A stretch of DNA of 64,000 nt from Valencia hispanica (Eukaryota > Chordata > Actinopteri > Cyprinodontiformes > Valenciidae): contig OY747713.1 in NCBI GenBank assembly GCA_963556495.2, positions 52,946,328-53,010,327 of the forward strand. The letters run 5' to 3'. Of the stretch, positions 47,335 to 56,900 are shown one piece after another (within the stretch, counting starts at the first letter, position 1; each line of letters begins with the position of its first letter). A program made the position numbers and the translations under genes. The notes below the pieces were generated by a model. That model did no database searches, was not told the DNA's origin, and saw only the letters and a list, made by a program, of their open reading frames with translations.

Positions 47335-48591
47335 AACTCAGCAAAAAAAGAAACGTCCTCTGACTTTCAACTGTTTTTACTTTCAGTAAACTTAATGTGT
47401 GTAAATATTTGTATGAACACTTAAAGTCAACACCATAAGACATAAACTAAAAATGTTTCACAGACATGTGACTAACAGAAATAGAAAAATGTGTTCTTGA
47501 ATGAAGGGAGGCTCAAAATCAAAAGTACCAGTCAGTATCTGGTGTGGCCACCAGCTGCTTGAAGTACTGCAGTGCATCTCCTCCTCATGGACCAGATTGG
47601 TCAGTTCTTGCTGTGAGATGTTACCCCACTCTTCCACCAAGGCACTTGCAACTTCCTGGACATTTCTGGGGGGAATGGCCCTAGCCCTCACCCTGCGATC
47701 CAACAGGTCCCAGACGTGCTCAAAGGGATTGAGATCCGGGCTCTTCGCTGGCCATGGCAGAACACTGACATTGCTGTCATGCAGAAACTCACGCACAGAA
47801 CGAGCAGTATGGCTGGTGGCATTGTCCTGCTGGAGGATCATGTCCGGATGAGCATGCATAAAGGGTACCACATGAGGGAGGAGGATGTCTTCCCTGTACC
47901 GCAAGGCATTGAGATGGCCTGCAATGACAACATAGGCGGCGTTGTTGCTGGTGATGTCTGGTAAGGACTTGCCTTACAACAGGCCTACAAGCTCTCAGTC
48001 CAGCCTCTCTCAGCCTATTGCGGACAGTCTGAGCACTGATGGAGGGATTGTGTGTTCCTGGTGTGACTCGGGCAGTTGTTGTGGCCATCCTGTACCTGTC
48101 ACGCAGGTGTGATATTCGGATGTACCGATCCTGTGTAGGTGTTGTTACACGTGGTCTTCCACTGCGAGAATGATCAGCTGTCCTTCCTGTCTCCCTGTAG
48201 CGCTGTCTTAGGCGTCTCACAGTGCGGACATTAGCCACATCAGCAGTCCTCATGCCTCCCTGCAGCATGCCTAATGCACGTTCACGCAGATGAGCAGGGA
48301 CCCTGGGCATCTTTCTTTGGGTGCTTTTCACAGTCGGTAGACAAGTCTCTTTAGTGTCCTGCGTTTTTAAAACTGTGACCTTAAATGCCTACTTTCTGTA
48401 AGCTGTTAAGGTCTTAACGACCATTCCACAGGTGCATGTTAATTAATTGATTGTGGTTAATTGAACATGCATGGAAAACATTGTTTAAACCCTTTTCAAT
48501 GAAGATCTGTAAAGTTATTTGGATTTTTACAACATTATTGTTGAAATACACAGTCCTGAAAAAGGGACGTTTCTTTTTTTTATGCTGAGTT
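47335..48591 (-). mobile_element. Tc1-like transposon with internal deletion, intact TIRs
   Basis: TA flanks both ends (47333-47334, 48592-48593). The ends AACTCAGCAAAAAAAGAAAC and the inverse GTTTCTTTTTTTTATGCTGA match well. It lies in the intron of the Myb-like gene remnant. The termini look young, but the transposase is deleted, so this copy is non-autonomous. Confidence 0.9.
47458..48331 (-). pseudogene. Internally deleted Tc1-like transposase
   Basis: The N-terminal part (48331-about 47970) has the paired-like HTH (RERALGMLQGGMRTADVANV; AQTVRNRLREAGLRA). After LTRHHQQQR, near 47965, it jumps to the sequence for ALRYREDILLPHV. The block with the first catalytic Asp is therefore deleted. 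The C-terminal part (47904-47458) keeps MILQQDNATSHTA (second Asp) and SPDLNPFEHVWDLL; this family normally has Glu at the same position. A frameshift also lies at the junction. No activity is possible. Confidence 0.85.
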
Positions 48592-49547
48592 TAGTAGCTA
48601 TTTACAACAGCATGTGTGTCTGTTATAGTAGAGGACTCCACAGGACAGATTACACCATCAGTAACTGGTAGAAGATTAGACAGCTGATGAATACCCAGAA
48701 AAGTGCCCCACATATTTTTATTATAATTTAAATAGAGTGAAGTTCCCATCACAATTTTTCTGACTCTGAGTCACCTTAGAATAGATTGATATCTGAGAGC
48801 AACAGCAGCCATTTAGAGAGAACAGTAACCTACAGATGAATGGCTGGCCATTATATCTAAGGTATGCTATTCATTTGAATAACTTACCTCTTATATAGGC
48901 CCTTGTGTTCTGAGGCATGGCTGGGTCTGTTGAGCTCCCCCCAGGGATGACCCCAGCAATAGGTCGCCCACTGTGCAGACTGAGGGCCATCTCTTCAGCC
49001 TCTGTGAGCGGTGGTGGGGGTGGACCGCCACCTGTTTTGCAGTCCTCCTTAGCCTTCTTCCTGTTGGCTATATTGGAGGTCAAATTTGAACATATCCAGA
49101 AAACTCAAATTTTGAGACTTTCATGTATAACAGGCATTTAGGTGTGGTTTCATATAGACATTATTAAATACTGGCAGTGATGGTATGGCTGAAGATTTGG
49201 GTTTTTATTTGTTTAGGGGATTACCTTAGTTACTTAAAATATAGCTATCACCAGTAGTCGAGTTGAAGGGAATGCCGCTCCCCTTAGAAAGAAATCCGAC
49301 ATATAACGTCCCACCAGAAAAGGTCCCATCCTCCATCTCCATCCCTTCCATTTTACAGTAAATATTGTATGGAAATATAAATCATAAATAGGCTTACCCT
49401 ATATGAAATAATTTCATCATCAGAAAATGTTAGGTCTCAGCATGTGGAGCGAAAATAAACAGTCTAACAAAATCCGGGGGACAGGGGCACGAAACGCAAT
49501 GATGTAACATTGTTTTAGTTAATGCCTGAGAGTAGGCCAGGTGAAGC

Positions 49548-50565
49548 CAGTTTTCGTTTCATCTCATTCCGACCTCTGGCATCTACAAACTGTTTACTTC
49601 ATAAAATCTATACGTTCGCACTGAGTTCAAAAGTAAAAGTTCTCCTTCTGTAATAGCGCAGTTTTTTATGATCGACGTTATAATTCGGGACTAGTTTGTT
49701 TTCACCGTAGTGAGAAAGGAGTGGCAGGGCTGCTACGTACCCATTTTAAACCAAGAGATGGATTTAACATGAAATCCATGTCTTGTTCATGTTTCATGGA
49801 AGTTAAATGCATTTAACACATTTTACATAGGCCTACATGCTTTTACTCGGTTTTGTAAAAGGTTTAAAGAAGTTTTCATCATGACCTTAGCTGTCTCCAT
49901 ATCCACATACGTCATCACGTCGGTTAAACTCTGCCACCGCATTGGTCTAAAACGGGTACGTAGCAGCCGGATCACTCCTTTTTTTTTGTCTGTTTGTTGT
50001 TGGGTTTTTTTAAGCCACCAAAGCCCAACCCCAGGTAAGGGCCACGACGTCCAGCGCCCCGTCCGCCCAGTGATCCCACCCCCAGGGGTCCCCCCCAGAT
50101 GCCCCCAACCCCAAAAACCCCCACATCAGCAACAGTGTCCCAAACAACAAAACCAAGTGCCCCCCACCCCCACTAGGTGATGGAGCCGGTCAAAGGAGCC
50201 CAGAGAGATTGATCAGATATGGAGCCAGAGGCCGTCTAAAAGACCAATATGGTCCAACAAGAGATTTCTATACTGATTAATATTAAGAGCCTTTTTATTT
50301 TTCCAGTTCAGGAGGATAGTTTTCTTAGCGATGCATAAGGCAATGTGAACCATTAGAACTGACTTTGTGTCCATGGTGACATCATCACTCCTTTCTCACT
50401 ACGGTGAACACAAACTAGTCCCAAATTAAAACATCGATCATAAAAAAACTGCGGTATTACAAAAGGAGAACTTTTACTTTCGAACTAAGTGTGAATGTAT
50501 TTATTTTATGAAGTAAACAGTTTGTAGATGCCAGAGGTCAGAATGAGATTCATTTCTAAAGACAT
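49548..50565. repeat. Large inverted repeat, 180-bp arms
   Basis: The left arm 49548-49727 (CATCTACAAACTGTTTACTT, AAAAGTTCTCCTTCTGTAAT, GGGACTAGTTTG) is the inverse of the right arm 50387-50565. A second, inner inverted pair is 49715-49753 with 49942-49980 (GCTGCTACGTACCC / GGGTACGTAGCAGC). The outer spacer is enlarged by the LINE tail at 49981-50383. Confidence 0.85.
49981..50386 (-). mobile_element. L1/Tx1-type LINE tail, 5'-truncated, with target duplication
   Basis: ATCACTCCTT flanks both ends (49971-49980 and 50385-50394). A T-run at 49978-49988 is the inverse poly(A) tail. The minus strand has an open frame from the 5' junction with VHIALCIAKKTILLNWKNKK and INQYRNLLLDHIGLLDGLW, like C-termini of L1-type ORF2 proteins. 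The 3' UTR is unusually C-rich on the plus strand (50030-50180). Confidence 0.75.
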
Positions 50566-51315
50566 TTTCGGGGTTCACCTTATGGCCTAAAGAGCAGCAA
50601 AAGCTGCATTACAGAAGTGCAAACATGCCCAAACGAGCGGCTGGTCAGCGGGATGTCAGGGATTTTTTTTTAAAAGAAAAAATTTACAGGTGAGCTATTA
50701 ATCTCAATAACTAACCTAGCCTGCTTTTTGTTATCTAAAGACCACCCGACTCGCCACAGGTGTAGCACAGATCCCAGGATGCTACCCTCCAGACTAGCTA
50801 AGATGAACGGGCGACCCCCCCACATCTCTCTTGTTAATTAGCTTGCTAAAATACATGACTTGTTGTTCAGTCAAGACACGCATGCAGCTTGCTGAATCTG
50901 CACTAGATAACGACTCTTTTTACACAGCCAGCCATAATCGGCCTAGGAAGAATGATCACCTTGTCAAAATGACTCATTTTGTTTGGTCTTTCATGTTAAA
51001 TTAATCCAATACTTCGTTTTGTTTACGCCTAGTTTGCACGAAAAAACTTCTTCTGCACTGCAATTATCTGCTAAGGCTTCTTTGCAAGGTGCTGGTATCG
51101 GCTTTTCTTCACAGATATATAAAGCCTCCATTTCACCCAATCTTGTTTAATTCTAATGCAGCTATTCAGTTTTAGTCCCCTAACATTCCAGCCAATTCGG
51201 CGATACAAAATACTACATAAATACCACCTTATTTAAAATTAAAATCCAGAATTTTTTTTTAAAGGCGAAAAAAATGACCATCCCCCCCTGAATTTTTTTT
51301 ACAACTCGACTACTG

Positions 51316-51960
51316 ACTATCACATGTAGAATGTAACCACTGAATGCAGTTTAATGATAGCAGGCTAACCAACACCACAATTGTTTGTAATTAATTGAGT
51401 GATACATTAACTGTTGGAACTATATTTTAATATTTAATCTTTAATTGCTGCCATTTCCTTTTTGTGCCTGTTGGGTTGCACCTTTAAGCTCAAACATATA
51501 GAATATAAATATTGAATGAGTGGAACATTCAAGACGAAACATTTCTTTTTATTATCCTCTAATACTCATGCATTGACTTGATCAGCAATTTTCTGCTACA
51601 CAAGCTCTCTCTCTCTTTTGCTGCTGCCACAGTATTGCTTTCTTTTATTGTAAATATGCTTATTTTCTGGATATGCAGTAATTAATGTCTAATTCCAATG
51701 GAGAGAAGTAGCAGGATCTAACCTTTTTTTCCACTGGTTGCCATGGTGAATCATGTTATCTGTGTCCCATTGACGAGGGCTTTTTATATTCTCATGCACA
51801 AGTTTAACTCAGGGTAACTTTGACTCAGAGTTGATTGAACTAATTCTTAACACCTGTTCTGAAACTGAAAACTTTGAGATTAACAACTCAGAGTTGGCCA
51901 ACCTAGAGTTCAGGTTTTGACTCAGAGTTTGTTAAACCTGCTTTGTGAAATGGGCCCCAG
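51316..51960. other. Unassigned stretch with a possible transposon terminus
   Basis: No gene. The part 51800-51957 is rich in AACTCAGAGTT words and ends GTGAAATGGGCCCC, which looks like a DNA-transposon end. The opposite end was not found, so no element is called. Confidence 0.4.
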
Positions 51961-51961
51961 T

Positions 51962-53300
51962 CCTGTCCCTGACTGGGAGGTCTTCTGCGAACAAGACGAA
52001 AACAGAGAAAACATTCTAAATCTTACCACCGACTGCTGCTGTCATGTTGAATATGTAACTGTTCCCCACAAAAATTGATCTAAAAACACACAGGCTATGA
52101 GACTACTTGTTATCATTCAAAGATTTTTTCTTTTTTTCGACTTTATATACACCCAATAAAAAAATACACATACACATTTTTTGCTCACTGAAGTTAAATC
52201 CGAAATAACTTCTCTTGTTTTAGGTAAGTTACAATTACCAAAATTTCTAAATGCCACAAGAATGATGGATTGAATGAATATGTCAAGGTTCTCCAAAAAG
52301 TTTAGTTAAATCAAGAAATATTTATTCTGGTTACAGTATGGATGACCCTTTAATATAATCTACAGTTTGTTGTCACCTCTTGGCAGTTTGGAGAAATATA
52401 TTCCATAAATTGACACAAACACCTTTCCTGGATAGGCATTATCAGGTATTTGACTTATTTCCATAAAAATGTACGGTAACATATTTATTCTGGAAATAGT
52501 ATAGAATAGTAGGTAGGTTATAAATCAAAGTTTTTTATGGTAAAGTCTCTTGCTTCCTCTTCATTTCATTGTTTTCACCTGCAAGGCCGTTCCAATGCTC
52601 TATTACCGTAATGCACTATGTATGCGCGAAGCTAATGTTTAGGAGAGCGCTAGTGTCTGCTCCCTTGACCGCGGTCCTAAGTGGGGAATTTAATGAGACA
52701 TGGACGTTGTGAAACGTTGTCAAAAACCTCAGACGAAACATGAAGGCAGGCTGAGCGCTCGGTTGTGAGGTGCTACCTACCCTCTAGCTTCGCGCTATCT
52801 AAGCTAGAAGCTAGACCGGGAGGTTTAGCCTTCGCTTGCTAACCCTGCGCCCCAGCACCTCACCACCTAAAGCCCCTCTGTTTTCGTCTGTTGTTAGCAG
52901 GAGACCTCCCTGTCAGGGACAGGCCTGGTGTTGAACCAGCATTTATCTGGTTATAAGATACAGCGGCCGGATATCTCAACTCTGTAGCCGAGACACAGGG
53001 CAGCCAGCCTCCGCTAGCCTCTTCAGAACAGAACCAGTTCTGTTTGAACCGGTTTGAACTGAAGTCTCAGAGCTGACCAATCAGGCTTTAGGCCAGTGTT
53101 AGAAACACCCCCCTTATTAGAATACACTTCTGTAAATAAATAAATGTGGGAATAAATACTTAAATAAATGTGAAAATAAATAAAAGTGGACATTTAAAAA
53201 ATTGGAAATAAGCAATTTTTTTTATTTATTCCCACATTTTTTTATTTATTGTCAATTTTGGCAGGAACAGTCCTCCATGCTAGCGCTTCCCACTGGACAC
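51962..53300 (-). mobile_element. Repeat 'Z' copy 2 with palindromic inner part
   Basis: 52925-53300 is the inverse of the outer parts of 38490-41440 (AGCATTTATCTGGTT, CTGAAGTCTCAGAGCTGACC, AAATAAATGTGGGAATAAAT). 51962-52010 (GTCCCTGACTGGGAGGTCTT, ACGAAAACAGAG) is the inverse of 52875-52922, so a 0.9-kb stretch is bounded by its own inverted ends. No coding sequence. Confidence 0.5.
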
Positions 53301-53614
53301 AGACAACACGTGTGGTTTTGGAAGAGGAAATATTTACAATAGTGCTCCCAATTATAATGCAGCTTTCACTCACTTCATGTTTTGATTCTTTTGTAGGCCA
53401 TTTTCAGCTGTTTTTATTTTTTATACAATATCTTCACTGCTATTCTCAAAATGTGTATTTTTTGTGATAATCCAGGTATGTTATTTATGCCGTTTCCTCC
53501 TGAAGCTTTTGAACTGCCTTGTTGCTCTCATGTCAAACCTGCATTGGCTTTTGAATAGTATTCACACAGAAACAGCCTCTCAGAGGACCATTAGGTAGCT
53601 TCATGATGTTTGCC

Positions 53615-53620
53615 TTTATT
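53615..53620 (-). terminator. asns: Polyadenylation signal, putative asns 3' end
   Basis: AATAAA on the minus strand, about 375 nt after the asns stop codon. It is the first such signal in that direction that I saw. Confidence 0.5.
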
Positions 53621-53993
53621 GAACTGAGTTTCCAGGATGTATAGGCAGTAGTCAGGCTGTCAGGTTGAGCTTCCTGTAGGACAAACAGAATCTCTACACA
53701 AACAGGTTGTTTTAGGTGTAGATGGACTAAATGAGACCATCATGGTGTTCCTCTGGAAGATCAAGCAGCAAGCTGTAGAAAAATAAGGGACATTTGAAGT
53801 TGAAGGCAGAAGCTGTCATGGTGCTTTTACACAGCATCATGGGTTCTTTATCCAGCTGTGAAATAAAGGAATAGACACATGCGATTCAGTAATGAATGAA
53901 TAGAGTCCCAAAGTCCAGCTCAGTCTCTAGCTAACCTCTGACAGCCCTTCACAACCTGCCATCTTCACATATAAGCAGAAACACACAGAAACA

Positions 53994-56900
53994 TCACAAA
54001 CACAGAGAAGCTCCAGCCAATCGCTGGTCTTTGTCTGGTTTGTAGATGGACAGGGTCCGTGCTGACGGGTCAGTGGCGCTGATCCAACGAGGCATCCAGT
54101 AATGGGACAGCCATTTGGCCCGGCCCGGGTAAAACCTCTCAAACACCTGTCTGTAGTAGTAGGCCTCTTTGGTTCCGGGGGGGTTGTGGGGGAAAGTCTT
54201 CTCAGCCTTCTCCATCTGGTCATCGTTCACCTGGGGAGCACACAGGACAGGTTAGACTCGTCTGACAGAGCAGAGAGAACATTTACTGAGTTTCTATCCA
54301 GCAGTCACTGGGAGATGATACGAGCTGTCTGCACCAGCAGGTTCAGAAACGTGACTTCCTGTCAATACGTTTTCCCAAACCATGTTAACATGATGCCATT
54401 TTATCCTCAAGGAGCACAGAGCAGACTCCTGGCTTTACAGTCACTGGATGGGCTTGGTCCGACTTACCCCTCATTTCCACCGGACGCTTAAGCAGCACGT
54501 TACAGGAGCAGCACGTCATACGCAGCTGATAGCCACCACTGTAGTCAATAGAACCCTTTCCACCGGTGGCGAAAGCAGCACGAGTCTCAGGAGCGACATG
54601 TCGCAGCACTTTTCTAAATATACGCGGCAGTCCTATTTTCTACGCGGTACGCCTCTGAAACACGTACATTTCGACATTTTGGATAGGGGAAGACAGGAAA
54701 TATGATGGCTCGGCATTTGGAAATTTTAAAAATTAAAAAAAACGTGCTGCTTTGCGGTTGCTTTACTTAAATATTTTGGATATTCCCTGACATAACATAA
54801 ACTTATTGGCGAATATAAAACGGACATAACATAAAAGACAGACCATCATATAACTACTGTGCCTGTTTAACAAAGCTGTAAAAAGGAATAACAGTAATAA
54901 CTCTTTCTTCTCAGACTCTCTCTAAGGCCTTCAAAATGATGATGCGGTTTCCTCTGATTACCACCATGCCAATGGTGTTCTGCTGTCCTCCAGGACTCAT
55001 CTCCAGAGAGTCATCCACCACCAGGTTCATGAAGGGGTCGAACCCTCGTAGGATGCCCTGAACATGTCTGCCTCCATTCAGCTTCAATGAAAGCTTCTTG
55101 TCCATAAATTTCTTCAGCTCTGGTGGGTGTGCTTTGCTCATTTTGTCTTTAGCTTCAGAAAGCCTGCGTGCTAACTGTTCGTTTGACAAAGCCGCGGAAG
55201 AAAAGCCAGGAAGCAGAGTCGTAGTTTAACCCACCTCTCTGCTGCTCCTGTACTGTTACCCACCCATTACCCTATAGAAACAGTGTCTTGCCCACAGCCA
55301 AAATTAAATGGATTAAAAGTTAAGCCAACAAAAGCAAATCATGGAAATCTCATAAAAATAAATACAACTTTGACTGAACAGAAAAATAAATCTATTAAAT
55401 GTGGTTTATTAAACATAAGATCTCTCTCCTCAAAGACTTTGTTAGTAAATGACTTGATTTGTGATAATCACATTGATTTGCTTTGTCTCACAGAAACCTG
55501 GTTGCAGCAGGAGGATTATGTCAGTATAAATGAGTCAACTCCTTCCAGTCATTTAAATTTTCACATTCCTAGAAGTACTGGGCGAGGAGGAGGAGTTGCA
55601 ACCATTTTTCGTTCTGATTTACTAATTAGTCCCAGACCAATTGATAGCTACAGTTCTTTTGAACATCTAACCCTTAATTTTCCTCATCCAAGTTGCAAAA
55701 CATTAAGACCATTTTTGTTTGTGGTTTTGTATCGTCCACCAGGCCCTTACTCTCAATTCTTGGATCAGATCTCAAATTTTTTATCTGATTTAGTATTAAA
55801 TACTGATAGGGTTATTATAGTGGGGGACTTGAATATTCATGTGGATACTGAAAGTGATAGCCTAAATGCAGCCTTTAATGCTATTTTAGACTCAATTGGC
55901 TTTACTCAAAAAGTACAGGGATCGACCAACTCGGGTAAACACACTTTGGACCTTGTACTGACATACAGTATTGATTGTGAGGAAATAACAGTCCACCCAC
56001 GTAACCCGGTCCTGTCTGACCACTTCTTGATAACTTTTGAATTTACTTTAACTGACCATTTTAAATCTGAAAGAAAATTTCATTATAGTAGAGCTTTATC
56101 AGAGAATGCTGTAACAATTTTTAAAGAATCTGTTCCATTCTTACTTTCCGTAGTGTCTCAGGGTAACACAGTGGATGGCAGCAATTCTATCTCTAACCCT
56201 TCAGAAATTTATGATCTGGTTCACAGCGTTACGTCCTCATTGCGTTTGGCATTAGATAGTGTAGCCCCCTTAAAAAAGAAAGTGGCTAGCTATAGGAGGC
56301 TGACTCCTTGGTTTAACGCAGAGTTGCGTACTTTAAAGCAGAATACTAGGAAGTTGGAGAGAAAATGGCACTCTACACATCTAGAGAATTCCTATTTAAC
56401 CTGGAATAACAGTCTACTGCTGTATAAAAAGACCCTTCGACAAGCTAGAACAGCATATTTTTCATCATTAATAGAGGCGAATAAAAACAATCCTAGGTTT
56501 CTTTTTAGTACAGTTGCCAAACTTACACAGAGTCATAGCTCTGTTAAGCCAACTATTCCCCCAGCTCTTAGCAGTGATGATTTTATGGGATTCTTCATAA
56601 ATAAAATTAATTCTATTAAAAATAAAATCATTGGCATCCTCCCAAACATGATTACGTCTTCCTCAGTAAATGAGGCAGCATCGGAAAGAACTGTAGAACC
56701 TCAGTTGTGCTTAGGCTGTTTTGATTCAGTCGAGCTTTCGGAATTATCAAAAATATTAGCCTCATCTAAACCTTCAACTTGTATGTTGAACCCAATTCCA
56801 ACCAAATTATTTAAAGAAGTGTTCCATTTGGTTCCTGGCCCCATTTTGGATATGATGAATCTATCCTTAGTAAACGGATACGTACCACAGCAATTTAAAA

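Larger units (their letters stand above)
46840..49140 (-). pseudogene. Myb/SANT-like (Harbinger accessory / NAIF1-like) gene remnant
   Basis: Minus-strand exon-like blocks: 49083-48888 encodes SNIANRKKAKEDCKTGGGPP and HSGRPIAGVIPGG, the region just after the SANT domain in Harbinger-type Myb-like proteins, and ends at a strong donor AG|GTAAGTT. At 47271 an acceptor (CATTACAG) opens KDEDTLSAATEREDAKRPVE. Near 46910-46840 a charged coiled-coil-like stretch, KLIEKSNLEMEHTKLQMKKT, follows an acceptor-like site. A Tc1-like element sits in the intron. No SANT domain start or DDE partner was found, so it is partial. The family assignment is moderate. Confidence 0.45.
49252..51315. mobile_element. 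Non-autonomous hAT, 2.06 kb, with nested inserts
   Basis: Termini are CAGTAGTCGAGTTG and its inverse CAACTCGACTACTG. Flanks are GCTATCAC and ACTATCAC, i.e. 7 of 8 bases of an 8-bp target duplication. No transposase is present. Inside lie a large inverted repeat, a smaller palindrome and an L1-type LINE tail. Confidence 0.85.

Noticed and set aside
51800..51960. Complete Harbinger transposon ending GAAATGGGCCCC
   Set aside because: Only one terminus could be found, so no element borders can be supported.
53249..53467. 72-codon plus-strand open frame near asns
   Set aside because: It lies in repeat-derived DNA with low-complexity composition and no known match.
54911..55189. Longer SNRPG start at 55189
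   Set aside because: The extra 16 residues are not part of the family; the canonical start at 55141 gives exactly 76 aa.
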